DNA of 64,000 nucleotides. Source: Sympetrum striolatum. Taxonomy: Eukaryota; Arthropoda; Insecta; Odonata; Libellulidae. The notes below the pieces were generated by a model. That model was given only the letters and a program-made list of their open reading frames with translations, searched no databases and was not told where the DNA came from. The position numbers and the translations under genes were made by a program. This document shows positions 1 through 13,009 of this stretch, one piece after another (positions within the stretch are counted from its first letter, which is position 1; every line of letters starts with the position of its first letter). The DNA is taken from the NCBI GenBank assembly GCA_947579665.1, contig OX388348.1, forward strand, positions 9,672,001-9,736,000. The letters are read 5' to 3'.

Positions 1-17
1 GATAAATCGTAAATATT

Positions 18-46
18 ATGATAAATAAGTATGTTATAATAATCAT
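18..46. other. Imperfect dyad in each monomer, centred on TA
   Basis: In the consensus, atgataaataag is followed by tat and then cttataataatcat. The second arm reads atgat-ttatt-ataag on the other strand, so atgat and ataag pair across a short centre with mismatches between them. In this first copy one centre base differs (g for c). The element occurs in nearly every monomer. The single mariner in the window is inserted at the TA in its centre. A role as a protein-binding site, hairpin or bent DNA is inference only. Confidence 0.5.
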
Positions 47-113
47 ATGGATTAAAGTTAGATTTGTTTGTTGTAATTCGTCATTTTAATTGAAATTTGA
101 TATTGAATGAGAT

Positions 114-176
114 TATTTTCTTTTCTGTCTAATTTCCTCTTCTTCGCCCTTATTTAGATCATTCCCTGAGGTAACG
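114..176 (+). other. Splice-signal-like arrangement in each monomer (candidate only)
   Basis: On the plus strand, a pyrimidine-rich tract with an embedded ctaat (129-133) ends in tatttag at 151-157. This resembles a 3' splice site. Thirteen bases later gag/gtaacg (boundary 170/171) resembles a 5' splice site. Variants at the first site are mostly tttag, ttcag or ttaag, all keeping AG. Chance similarity in T-rich DNA is quite possible, and there is no evidence here of transcription. Confidence 0.2.
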
Positions 177-179
177 AAG
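163..179 (-). promoter_or_regulatory. CENP-B-box-like 17-mer, one per monomer (candidate only)
   Basis: The minus strand reads cttcgttacctcaggga. The known mammalian box has a core of TTCG, a central A, and CGGG. This copy matches 7 of those 9 core bases (TTCG and GGG present, central A and the C of CGGG absent) and 11 of 17 positions of the full human consensus. It lies in the better conserved part of the monomer. The commonest variable base (ccctgaggt, ccctggggt, ccctgtggt, ccctgcggt) falls at a position that is unconstrained in the mammalian box. Some copies, such as those with taaccaagg or taacaaagg, lose the TTCG core. No binding is shown. Confidence 0.25.
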
Positions 180-212
180 GATTTCTAAGGGATGCTGTAA
201 GGATTCTAAGAG
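177..212 (+). repeat. Short internal direct repeat within the monomer
   Basis: Bases 177-192 (aaggatttctaaggga) and 199-212 (aaggattctaagag) are related copies 22 bp apart, separated by tgctgt. The following agagaaggga extends the purine-rich pattern. The pair is present in almost every monomer. It suggests that this part of the monomer arose by duplication of a segment of about 22 bp before the 223-bp unit was amplified. Confidence 0.6.
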
Positions 213-299
213 AGAAGGGACCGGATAAATCGTAAATATTATGATAAATAAGTATCTTATAATAATCATAGAGATGATAGTTAGATTGGATTGTTGTAA

Positions 300-3200
300 T
301 TCGTCATTTTGAATGAATTTTGATATTGAATGAGATTATTTTCTTTTCTGACTAATTTCCTCTTCTTTGCCCTTATTTAGATCATTCCCTGAGGTAACGA
401 AGAATTTCTAAGGGATGCTGTAAGGATTCTAAGAGAGAAGGGACCAGATAAATCGTAAATATTATGATAAATAAGTATCTTACATAAATCATATATATAA
501 AGTTAGATTCGATTGTTGTAATTCGTCATCTTTATTGAATTTTGATATTGAATGAGATTATTTTCTTTTCTGTCTAATTTCCTCTTCTTTGCCCTTATTT
601 AGATCATTCCCTGAGGTAACGAAGGATTTCTAAGGGATGCTGTATGGATTCTAAGAGAGATGGGACCGAATAAATCGTAAATATAATGATAAATAAGTAT
701 CTTATAATAATCATATAGATTAAAGTTAGATTAGATTGTTGTAATTCGTCATTTTTATTGAATTTTGATATTGAATGAGATTATTTTCTTTTCTGTCTAA
801 TTTTCTCTTCTTTGCCCTTATTCAGATCATTCCCTGAGGTAACGAAGGATATCTAAGGGATGCTGTAAGGATTCTAAGAGAGAAGGGACCAGATAAACCG
901 TAAATATTATGATAAATAAGTATCTTATAATAATCATATAGATTAAAGTTAGATTCGATTGTTGTAATTCGTCATTTTAATTGAATTTTGATATTGAATG
1001 AGATTATTTTCTTTTCTGTCTAATTTCTTCTTCTTTGCCCTTCTTTAGATCATTCCCTGAGGTAACGAAGGATTTCTAAGGGATGCTGTAAGGATTCATA
1101 GAGAGAATAGACCGGATAAATCGTAAATATTATGATAAATAAGTATCTTACAATGATCATATAGATAAAAGTTAGATTCGATTGTTGTAATTCGTCATTT
1201 TTATTGAATTTTGATATTGAATGAGATTATTTTCTTTTCTGTCTAATTTCCTCTTCTTTGCCCTTATTTAGATCATTCCCTGGGGTAACGAAGGATTTCT
1301 AAGGGATGCTGTAAGGATTCTAAGAGAGAAGGGACCGGATAAATCGTAAATATTATGATAAATAAGTATCTTACAATGATCATATAGATAAAAGTTAGAT
1401 TCGATTGTTGTAATTCGTCATTTTTATTGAATTTTGATATTGAATGAGATTATTTTCTTTTCTGTCTAATTTCTTCTTCTTTGCCCTTATTTAGATCATT
1501 CCCTGGGGTAACGAAGGATTTCTAAGGGATGCTGTAAGGATTCTAAGAGAAAAGGGACCGGATAAATCGTAAATATTATGATAAATAAGTATCTTATAAT
1601 GATCATTGAGATTAAAGTTAGATTCGATTGTTGTAATTCGTATTTTTATTGAATTTTGATATTGAATGAGATTATTTTCTTTTCTGTCTAATTTCCTCTT
1701 ATTTGCCCTTATTTAGATCATTCCCTGGGGTAACGAAGGATTTCTAAGGGATTCTGTTAGGATTCTAAGAGAGAAGGGACCGGATAAATCGTAAATATTA
1801 TGATAAATAAGTATCTTATAATAATCATAGAGATTAAAGTTAGATTCGATTCTTGTAATTCGTCATTTTTATTGAATTTTGATGTTGAATGAGATTATTT
1901 TATTTTCTGTCTAATTTCCTCTTCTTTGCCCTTATTTAGATCATTCCCTGGGGTAACGAAGGATTTCTACGGGATGCTGTAAGGATTCTAAGAGAGAAGG
2001 GACCGGATAAATCGTAAATATTATGATAAATAAGTATCTTATAATAATCATGTAGATAAAAGTTAGATTCGATTTTTGTAATTCGTCATTTTTATTGAAT
2101 TTTAATATTGAATGAGATTATTTTCTTTTCTGACTAATGTCCTCTTCTTTGCCCTTACTTAGATCATTCCCTGTGGTAACGAAGGATTTCTAAGGGATGC
2201 TGTAAGGATTCTAAGAGAGAAGGGACTTGTTAAATCGTAAATATTATGATAAATAAGTATCTTATAATAATCACATAGATTAAAGTTAGATTCGATTGTT
2301 GTAATTCGTCATTTTTATTGAATTTTGATATTGAATGAGATTATTTTCTTTTCTGTCTAATTTACTCATCTTTGCCCTTATTTAGATCATTCCCTGAGGT
2401 AACGAAGGATTTCTAAGGGATGCTGTAAGGATTATAAGAGAGAAGGGACCGGATATATCGTAAATATTATGATAAATAAGTATCTTATAATAATCATATA
2501 GATTAAAGTTAGATTCGATTGTTGTAATACGTCATTTTATTTGAATTTTGATATTGAATGAGATTATTTTCTTTTCTGTCTAATTTCCTCTTCTTTGCCC
2601 TTATTAAGATCATTCCCTGGGGTAACGAAGGATTTCTAAGGGATGCTGTAAGGATTCTAAGAGTGAAGGGACCGGATAAATCGTAAATATTATGATAAAT
2701 AAGTATCTTATAATGATCATTGAGATTAAAGTTAGATTCGATTGTTGTAATTCGTCATTTTTATTGAATTTTGATATTGAATGAGATCATTTTCTTTTCT
2801 GTCTAATTTCCTCTTCTTTGCCCTTATTTAGATCATTCCCTGGGGTAACGAAGGATTTCTAAGGGATGCTGTAAGGATTCTAAGAGAGAAGGGACCGGAT
2901 AAATCGTAAATATTATGATAAATAAGTATCTTATTATGATCATTGAGATTAAAGTTAGATTCGATTGTTGTAATTCGTCATTTTTATTGAATATTGATAT
3001 TGAATGAGATTATTTTCTTTTCTGTCTAATTTCCTCTTCTTTGCCCTTATTTAGATCATTCCCTGCGGTAACGAAGGATTTCTAAGGGATTCTGTTAGGA
3101 TTCTAAGAGAGAAGGGACCGGATAAATCGTAAATATTATGATAAATAAGTATCTTATAATAATCATAGAGATTAAAGTTCGATTCGATTGCTGTAATTCG

Positions 3201-3595
3201 TCATTTTTATTGAATATTGATATTGAATGAGATTATTTTCTTTTCTGTCTAATTTCCTCTTCTTTGCCCTTATTTAGATCATTCCCTGGGGTAACGAAGG
3301 ATTTCTTAGGGATTCTGTTAGGATTCTAAGAGAGAAGGGACCGGATAAATCGTAAATATTATGATAAATAAGTATCTTATAATAATCATAGTGATTAAAG
3401 ATAGATTCGATTGCTGTAATTCGTCATTTTTATTGAATTTTGGTATTGAATCAGATTATTTTCTTTTCTGTCTAATTTCCTCTTCTTTGCCCTTATTTAG
3501 ATCATTCCCTGGGGTAACGAAGGGTTTCTAAGGGATGCTGTAAGGATTCTAAGAGAGAAGGGACCGGATAAATCGTAAAAATTATGATAAATAAG
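300..3595 (+). repeat. Higher-order block A, copy 1
   Basis: This block aligns colinearly with 9652-12947 at a constant offset of 9,352 bp (42 monomers). I checked shared private variants: ggaccagata at 443/9795, tacataaatc at 481/9833, cataatg-type and aggattcata variants at 1091/10443, gggacttgt at 2222/11574, and tagtgattaaagata at 3389/12741. I saw essentially no differences over about 3.3 kb. The left edge falls inside a monomer (roughly base 75 of the unit), so adjacent monomers are chimeric. Confidence 0.85.
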
Positions 3596-6500
3596 TATCT
3601 TATAATAATCATACAGATTAAAGTTAGATTCGATTGTTGTAATCTTCATTTTTTTGAATTTTGATATTGAATGAGATTATTTTCTTTTCTGTCTAATTTC
3701 CTCTTCTTAGCCCTTATTAAGATCATTCCCTGGGGTAACGAAGGGTTTCTAAGGGATGCTGTAAGGATTCTAAGAGAGAAAGAACCGGATTAATCGTAAA
3801 TATTATGATAAATAAGTGTATTATAATAATCATATAATTTAAGTTAGATTCGATTGTTGTAATTCGTCATTTTAATTGAATTTTTATATTAAATGAGATT
3901 ATTTTCTTTTCTGTCTAATTTCCTCTTCTTTGCCCTTATTTAGATCATTCCCTGAGGTAACGAAGGATTTCTAAGGGATGCTGTAAGGATTCTAAGAGAG
4001 AAGGGACCGGATAAATCGTAAATATTATGATAAATAAGTATCTTATAATAATCATACAGATTAAAGTTAGATTCCATTTTTGTAATTCGTCCTTTTAATT
4101 GAATTTTGATATTGAATGAGATTATTTTCTTTTGTCTAATTTCCTCCTCTTTGCCCTTATTTAGATCATTCCCTGGGGTAACGAAGGGTTTCTAAGGGAT
4201 GCTGTAAGGATTCTAAGAGAGAAAGAACCGGATATATCGTAAATATTATGATAAATAAGTATCTTATAATAATCATACAGATTAAAGTTAGATTCCATTT
4301 TTGTAATTCGTCATTTTAATTGAATTTTGATATTGATTGAGATTATTTTCTTTTGTCTAATTTCCTCTTCTTAGCCCTTATTAAGATCATTCCCTGAGGT
4401 AACGAAGGAATTTTAAGGGATGCTGTAAGTATTCTAAGAGAGAAGGGACCCGGATAAATCGTAAATATTATGATAAATAAGTATCTTATAATAATCATAT
4501 AGATTAAAGTTAGATTCGATTGTTGTAATTCGTCATTTTTATTGAATTTTTATATTGAATGAGATTATTTTCTTTTCTGTCTAATTTCCTCTTCTTTGCC
4601 CTTATTTAGATCATTCCCTGAGGTAACGAGGGATTTCTAAGGGATGCTTAAAGGATTCTAAGAGAGAAGGGACCCGGATAAATCGTAAATATTATGATTA
4701 ATAAGTATCTTATAATAATCTTAGAGATTAAAGTTAAATTCGATTGTTGTAATTCGTCAATTTTATTGAATTTTGATATTGAATGAGATTATATTCTTTT
4801 CTGTCTAATTTCCTCTTCTTTGCCCTTATTTAGATCATTCCCTGGGGTAACGAAGGATTTCTAAGGGATGCTGTAAGGATTCTAAGAGAGAAGGGACCGG
4901 ATAAATCGTAAATATTATGATAAATAAGTATACTATTATAATCATATAGATTAAAGTTAGATTCGATTGTTGTAATTCGTCATTTTAATTGAATTTCTAT
5001 ATTGAATGAGATTATTTTCTTTTCTGTCTAATTTCCTCTTCTTTGCCCTTATTTAGATCATTCCCTGAGGTAACCAAGGATTTCTAAGGGATGCTGTAAG
5101 GATTCTAAGAGAGAAGGGACCGGATAAATCGTAAATATTATGATAAATAAGTATCTTATAATAATCATATAGATTAAAGTTAGATTCGATTGTTGTAATT
5201 CGTCATTTTTATTGAATTTTGATATTGAATGAGATTATTTTCTTTTCTGTCTAATTTCCTCTTCTTTGCCCTTATTTTGATCATTCCCTGAGGTAACGAA
5301 GGATTTCTAAGGGATGCTGCAAGGATTGTAAGAGAGAAGGGACCGGATGAATCGTAAATATTATGATCAATAATTTATTATAATAATCATAAAGATTAAA
5401 GTTAGATTCGATTGTTGTAATTAGTCATTTTAATTGAATTTTGATATTGACTGAGATTATTTTCTTTTCTGTCTAATTTCCTCTTCTTTGCCCTTATTTA
5501 GATCATTAACTGAGGAAACGAAGGATTTGTAAGGGATGCTGCAAGGATTCTAAGAGAGAAGGGACCGGATAAATCGTAAATATTATGATCAATAATTATA
5601 TTATAATAATCATATAGATTAAAGTTAGATTCGATTGTTGTAATTCTTCATTTTAATTGAATTTTGATATTGAATGAGATTATTTTCTTATCTGTCTAAT
5701 TTCCTCTTCTTTGCCCTTATTTAGATCATTTCCTGAGGTAACGAAGGATTTCTAAGGGATGCGCTAAGGATTCTAAGAGAGAAGGGACCGGATAAATCGT
5801 AAATATTATGATAAATAAGTATCTTATAATAATCGTATAGATTAAACTTAGATTCTATTGTTGTTATTCGTCATTTTAATTGAATTTTGATATTGAATGA
5901 GATTATTTTCTTTTCTGTCTAATTTCCTCTTCTTTGCCCTTATTTAGATCATTCCCTGAGGTATCGTAGGATTTCTAAGGGATGCTGTAAGGATTGTAAG
6001 AGAGAAGGGACCGGATAAATCGTAAATATTATGATCAATAATTATATTATAATAATCATATAGATTAAAGTTAGATTCGATTGTTGTATTTCGTCATTTT
6101 TATTGAATTTTGATATTGAATGAGATTATTTTTTTTTCTGTCAAATTTCCACTTCTTTGCCCTTATTTAGATCATTCCCTGAGGTAACGAAGGATTTCTA
6201 AGGGATGCTGTAAGGATTCTAAGAGAGAAGGGACCGGATAAATCGTAAATATTATGATAAATAAGTATCTTATAATAATCATATAGATAAAAGTTAGATT
6301 CGATTTTTGTAATTCGTCATTTTTATTGAATTTTGATTTTGAATGAGATTATTTTCTTTTCTGACTAATGTCCTCTTCTTTGCCCTTATTTAGATCATTC
6401 CCTGGAGTAACGAAGGATTTCTAAGGGATTCTGTTAGGATTCTAAGAGAGAAGGGACCGGATAAATCGTAAATATTATGATAAATAAGTATCTTATAATA

Positions 6501-7150
6501 ATCACATAGATTAAAATTAGATTCGATTGTTGTAATTCGTCATTTTTATTGAATTTTGATATTGAATGAGATTATTTTCTGTCTAATTTCCTCTTCTTTG
6601 CCCTTATTTAGATCATTCCCTGAGGTAACGAAGGATTTCTAAGGGATGCTGTAAGGATTATAATGAAAAGGGACCGGACATATCGTAAATATTATGATAA
6701 ATAAGTATCTTATAATAATCATATAGATTAAAGTTAGATTCGATTGTTGTAATACCTCATTTTAATTGAATTTTGATATTGAATGAGATTATTTTCTTTT
6801 CTGTCTAATTTCCTCTTCTTTGCCCTTATTTAGATCATTCCCTGAGGTAACGAAGGATTTCTAAGGGATGCTGTAAGGATTCTAAGAGAGAAGGGACCGG
6901 ATAAATCGTAAATATTATGATAAATAAGTATCTTATAATAATCCTATAGATTAAAGTTAGATTAAATTGTTGTAATTCGTCATTTTAATTGAATTTTGAT
7001 ATTGAATGAGATTATTTTCTTTTCTGTCTAATTTCTTCTTCTTTGCCCTTATTTAGATCATTCCCTGGGGTAACGAAGGATTTCTAAGGGATGCTGTATG
7101 GATTCTAAGAGAAAAGGGACCGGATAAATCGTAAATATTATGATAAATAA
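3567..7150 (+). repeat. Higher-order block B, copy 1
   Basis: This block aligns with 15148-18731 at an offset of 11,581 bp, which equals 9,352 plus 2,229. Shared private features include cgtaaaaattatg, the gtgtattataat monomer near 3807/15388, the short ataatttatt monomer near 5370/16951, and taatgaaaaggga at 6661/18242. A few substitutions distinguish the copies, for example atcattaactg at 5504 against atcattccctg at 17085. Identity looks above 99%. Confidence 0.85.
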
Positions 7151-8684
7151 GTATCTTATAATAATCATATGGATTAAAGTTAGATTAGATTGTTGTAACT
7201 CGTCATTTTAATTGAATTTTTATATTGAATGAGATTATTTTCTTTTCTGACTAATTTCCTCTTCTTTGCCCTTATTTAGATCATTCCTTGGGGTAAAGAA
7301 GGATTTCTAAGGGATGCTGCAAGGATTCTAAGAGAGAAGGGACCGGATAAATCTTAAATATTATGATAAATAAGTATCTTATAATAATCACATAGATGAA
7401 AGTTAGATTCAATTTTTGTAATTCGTCATTTATATTGAATTTTGATATTGAATGAGATTATTTTCTTTTCTGTCTAATTTCCACTTCTATGCCCTTATTT
7501 AGATCATTCCCTGAGGTACCGAAGGATTTCTAAGGGATGCTGTAAGGATTCTAAGAGAGTAGGGACCGGATAAATCGTAAATATTATGATAAATAAGTAT
7601 CTTATAATAATCATATAGATTAAAGTTAGATTCGATTGTTGTATTTCGTCATTTTAATTGAATTTTGATATTGAATGAGATTATTTTCTTTTCTGTCTAA
7701 TTTCCTCTTCTTTGCCCTAATTCAGATCATTCCCTGAGGTACCGAAGGATTTCTAAGGGATGCTGTAAGGATTCTTAGAGACAAGGGACCGGATAAATCG
7801 TAAATATTATGATAAATAAGTATCTTATAATAATCATATAGATTAAACTTAGATTCGATTGTTGTAATTCGTCATTTTTATTGAATTTTGATATTGAATG
7901 AGATTATTTTCTTTTCTGTCTAATTTCCTCTTCTTTGCCCTTATTTAGATCATTCCCTGAGGTAACGAATGATTTCTAAGGGATGCTTTAAGGATTCTAA
8001 GAGAGAAGGGACCCGGATAAATCGTAAATATTATGATAAATAAGTATCTTATAATAATCTTAGAGATTAAAGTTAAATTCGATTGATGTAATTCGTCAAT
8101 TTTATTGAATTTTGATATTGAATGAGATTATATTCTTTTCTGTCTAATTTCCTCTTCTTTGCCCTTATTTAGATCATTCCCTGGGGTAACGAAGGATTTC
8201 TAAGGGATGCTGTAAGGATTGTAAGAGAGAAGGGACCGGATAAATCGTAAATATTATGATAAATAAGTATCTTATAATAATCATATAGATTAAACATAGC
8301 TTCGATTGTTGTAATACGTCATTTTTATTGAATTTTGATATTGAATGAGATTATTTTCTTTTCTGTCTAATTTCCTCTTCTTTGCCCTTATTTAGATCAT
8401 TCCCTGAGGTAACCAAGGATTTCTAAGGGATGCTGTAAGGTTTCTAAGAGAGAAGGGACCGGATAAATCGTAAATATTATGATAAATAAGTATCTTACAA
8501 TAATCATATAGATTAAAGTTAGATTCGATTGTAGTAATTAGTTATTTTAATTGAATTTTTATGTTGCATGAGATTATTTTCTTTTCTGTCTAATTTCCTC
8601 TTCTTTGCCCTTATTTAGATCATTCCCTGAGGTAACGAAGGATTTCTAAGGGATGCTGTAAGGATTCTAAGAGAGAAGGGACCG
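7150..8684 (+). repeat. Satellite segment not carried into the 9-18 kb copy
   Basis: These seven or so ordinary monomers lie between the end of block B copy 1 and the restart at 8685. They include monomers resembling the 4.6-5.0 kb stretch at an offset of about 3,339 bp (15 monomers): gacccggata occurs at 4671 and 8010, followed in both places by the aatcttagag variant. Nothing but satellite is present. Confidence 0.7.
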
Positions 8685-10020
8685 GATAAATCGTAAATAT
8701 TATGATAAATAAGTATGTTATAATAATCATATGGATTAAAGTTAGATTTGTTTGTTGTAATTCGTCATTTTAATTGAAATTTGATATTGAATGAGATTAT
8801 TTTCTTTTCTGTCTAATTTCCTCTTCTTCGCCCTTATTTAGATCATTCCCTGAGGTAACGAAGGATTTCTAAGGGATGCTGTAAGGATTCTAAGAGAGAA
8901 GGGACCGGATAAATCGTAAATATTATGATAAATAAGTATCTTATAATAATCATAGAGATGATAGTTAGATTTGTTTGTTGTAATTCGTCATTTTAATTGA
9001 AATTTGATATTGAATGAGATTATTTTCTTTTCTGACTAATTTCCTCTTCTTTGCCCTTATTTAGATCATTCCCTGAGGTAACGAAGAATTTCTAAGGGAT
9101 GCTGTAAGGATTCTAAGAGAGAAGGGACCGGATAAATCGTAAATATTATGATAAATAAGTATCTTACATAAATCATATATATAAAGTTAGATTCGATTGT
9201 TGTAATTCGTCATCTTTATTGAATTTTGATATTGAATGAGATTATTTTCTTTTCTGTCTAATTTCCTCTTCTTTGCCCTTATTTAGATCATTCCCTGAGG
9301 TAACGAAGGATTTCTAAGGGATGCTGTAAGGATTCTAAGAGAGAAGGGACCGGATAAATCGTAAATATTATGATAAATAAGTATGTTATAATAATCATAT
9401 GGATTAAAGTTAGATTTGTTTGTTGTAATTCGTCATTTAAATTGAAATTTGATATTGAATGAGATTATTTTCTTTTCTGTCTAATTTCCTCTTCTTCGCC
9501 CTTATTTAGATCATTCCCTGAGGTAACGAAGGATTTCTAAGGGATGCTGTAAGGATTCTAAGAGAGAAGGGACCGGATAAATCGTAAATATTATGATAAA
9601 TAAGTATGTTATAATAATCATATGGATTAAAGTTCGATTCGAATGTTGTAATTCGTCATTTTGAATGAATTTTGATATTGAATGAGATTATTTTCTTTTC
9701 TGACTAATTTCCTCTTCTTTGCCCTTATTTAGATCATTCCCTGAGGTAACGAAGAATTTCTAAGGGATGCTGTAAGGATTCTAAGAGAGAAGGGACCAGA
9801 TAAATCGTAAATATTATGATAAATAAGTATCTTACATAAATCATATATATAAAGTTAGATTCGATTGTTGTAATTCGTCATCTTTATTGAATTTTGATAT
9901 TGAATGAGATTATTTTCTTTTCTGTCTAATTTCCTCTTCTTTGCCCTTATTTAGATCATTCCCTGAGGTAACGAAGGATTTCTAAGGGATGCTGTATGGA
10001 TTCTAAGAGAGATGGGACCG
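8685..10020 (+). repeat. Three-monomer (668-bp) tandem duplication at the array restart
   Basis: Bases 8685-9352 and 9353-10020 both resemble the first three monomers of the window (1-669). The aagtatgtta/atatggatt monomer comes first and the tacataaatc monomer third. The second monomer differs between the copies. At 8908 the atagagatgatag start is joined to the agatttgtttg body, while at 9576 the atatggatt start carries gttcgattcgaatg. Both second monomers are therefore recombinant. This unit sits exactly where the 42-monomer higher-order repeat begins again. Confidence 0.75.
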
Positions 10021-12947
10021 AATAAATCGTAAATATAATGATAAATAAGTATCTTATAATAATCATATAGATTAAAGTTAGATTAGATTGTTGTAATTCG
10101 TCATTTTTATTGAATTTTGATATTGAATGAGATTATTTTCTTTTCTGTCTAATTTTCTCTTCTTTGCCCTTATTCAGATCATTCCCTGAGGTAACGAAGG
10201 ATATCTAAGGGATGCTGTAAGGATTCTAAGAGAGAAGGGACCAGATAAACCGTAAATATTATGATAAATAAGTATCTTATAATAATCATATAGATTAAAG
10301 TTAGATTCGATTGTTGTAATTCGTCATTTTAATTGAATTTTGATATTGAATGAGATTATTTTCTTTTCTGTCTAATTTCTTCTTCTTTGCCCTTCTTTAG
10401 ATCATTCCCTGAGGTAACGAAGGATTTCTAAGGGATGCTGTAAGGATTCATAGAGAGAATAGACCGGATAAATCGTAAATATTATGATAAATAAGTATCT
10501 TACAATGATCATATAGATAAAAGTTAGATTCGATTGTTGTAATTCGTCATTTTTATTGAATTTTGATATTGAATGAGATTATTTTCTTTTCTGTCTAATT
10601 TCCTCTTCTTTGCCCTTATTTAGATCATTCCCTGGGGTAACGAAGGATTTCTAAGGGATGCTGTAAGGATTCTAAGAGAGAAGGGACCGGATAAATCGTA
10701 AATATTATGATAAATAAGTATCTTACAATGATCATATAGATAAAAGTTAGATTCGATTGTTGTAATTCGTCATTTTTATTGAATTTTGATATTGAATGAG
10801 ATTATTTTCTTTTCTGTCTAATTTCTTCTTCTTTGCCCTTATTTAGATCATTCCCTGGGGTAACGAAGGATTTCTAAGGGATGCTGTAAGGATTCTAAGA
10901 GAAAAGGGACCGGATAAATCGTAAATATTATGATAAATAAGTATCTTATAATGATCATTGAGATTAAAGTTAGATTCGATTGTTGTAATTCGTATTTTTA
11001 TTGAATTTTGATATTGAATGAGATTATTTTCTTTTCTGTCTAATTTCCTCTTATTTGCCCTTATTTAGATCATTCCCTGGGGTAACGAAGGATTTCTAAG
11101 GGATTCTGTTAGGATTCTAAGAGAGAAGGGACCGGATAAATCGTAAATATTATGATAAATAAGTATCTTATAATAATCATAGAGATTAAAGTTAGATTCG
11201 ATTCTTGTAATTCGTCATTTTTATTGAATTTTGATGTTGAATGAGATTATTTTATTTTCTGTCTAATTTCCTCTTCTTTGCCCTTATTTAGATCATTCCC
11301 TGGGGTAACGAAGGATTTCTACGGGATGCTGTAAGGATTCTAAGAGAGAAGGGACCGGATAAATCGTAAATATTATGATAAATAAGTATCTTATAATAAT
11401 CATGTAGATAAAAGTTAGATTCGATTTTTGTAATTCGTCATTTTTATTGAATTTTAATATTGAATGAGATTATTTTCTTTTCTGACTAATGTCCTCTTCT
11501 TTGCCCTTACTTAGATCATTCCCTGTGGTAACGAAGGATTTCTAAGGGATGCTGTAAGGATTCTAAGAGAGAAGGGACTTGTTAAATCGTAAATATTATG
11601 ATAAATAAGTATCTTATAATAATCACATAGATTAAAGTTAGATTCGATTGTTGTAATTCGTCATTTTTATTGAATTTTGATATTGAATGAGATTATTTTC
11701 TTTTCTGTCTAATTTACTCATCTTTGCCCTTATTTAGATCATTCCCTGAGGTAACGAAGGATTTCTAAGGGATGCTGTAAGGATTATAAGAGAGAAGGGA
11801 CCGGATATATCGTAAATATTATGATAAATAAGTATCTTATAATAATCATATAGATTAAAGTTAGATTCGATTGTTGTAATACGTCATTTTATTTGAATTT
11901 TGATATTGAATGAGATTATTTTCTTTTCTGTCTAATTTCCTCTTCTTTGCCCTTATTAAGATCATTCCCTGGGGTAACGAAGGATTTCTAAGGGATGCTG
12001 TAAGGATTCTAAGAGTGAAGGGACCGGATAAATCGTAAATATTATGATAAATAAGTATCTTATAATGATCATTGAGATTAAAGTTAGATTCGATTGTTGT
12101 AATTCGTCATTTTTATTGAATTTTGATATTGAATGAGATCATTTTCTTTTCTGTCTAATTTCCTCTTCTTTGCCCTTATTTAGATCATTCCCTGGGGTAA
12201 CGAAGGATTTCTAAGGGATGCTGTAAGGATTCTAAGAGAGAAGGGACCGGATAAATCGTAAATATTATGATAAATAAGTATCTTATTATGATCATTGAGA
12301 TTAAAGTTAGATTCGATTGTTGTAATTCGTCATTTTTATTGAATATTGATATTGAATGAGATTATTTTCTTTTCTGTCTAATTTCCTCTTCTTTGCCCTT
12401 ATTTAGATCATTCCCTGCGGTAACGAAGGATTTCTAAGGGATTCTGTTAGGATTCTAAGAGAGAAGGGACCGGATAAATCGTAAATATTATGATAAATAA
12501 GTATCTTATAATAATCATAGAGATTAAAGTTCGATTCGATTGCTGTAATTCGTCATTTTTATTGAATATTGATATTGAATGAGATTATTTTCTTTTCTGT
12601 CTAATTTCCTCTTCTTTGCCCTTATTTAGATCATTCCCTGGGGTAACGAAGGATTTCTTAGGGATTCTGTTAGGATTCTAAGAGAGAAGGGACCGGATAA
12701 ATCGTAAATATTATGATAAATAAGTATCTTATAATAATCATAGTGATTAAAGATAGATTCGATTGCTGTAATTCGTCATTTTTATTGAATTTTGGTATTG
12801 AATCAGATTATTTTCTTTTCTGTCTAATTTCCTCTTCTTTGCCCTTATTTAGATCATTCCCTGGGGTAACGAAGGGTTTCTAAGGGATGCTGTAAGGATT
12901 CTAAGAGAGAAGGGACCGGATAAATCGTAAAAATTATGATAAATAAG
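9652..12947 (+). repeat. Higher-order block A, copy 2
   Basis: This is the second copy of 300-3595 at an offset of 9,352 bp. It ends near 12947, where the cgtaaaaattatg monomer switches within its first 40 bases to the aagtatgtta/atatggatt type seen at position 1. The switch marks a recombination junction. Confidence 0.85.
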
Positions 12948-13009
12948 TATGTTATAATAATCATATGGATTAAAGTTAGATTTGTTTGTTGTAATTCGTC
13001 ATTTTAATT

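Larger units (their letters stand above)
1..223 (+). repeat. Reference monomer of the satellite (phase used here)
   Basis: This is the first complete repeat unit, with the next unit starting at 224. Bases 1-140 are very AT rich (about 21% G+C) and contain a TA-centred dyad and a long T/C tract. Bases 141-223 are less AT rich (about 43% G+C) and purine rich on the plus strand. This copy carries the variants aagtatgtta and agatttgtttg. Those variants recur at 8685, 9353 and near 12945, which are the points where larger blocks restart. The phase is arbitrary. Confidence 0.95.
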
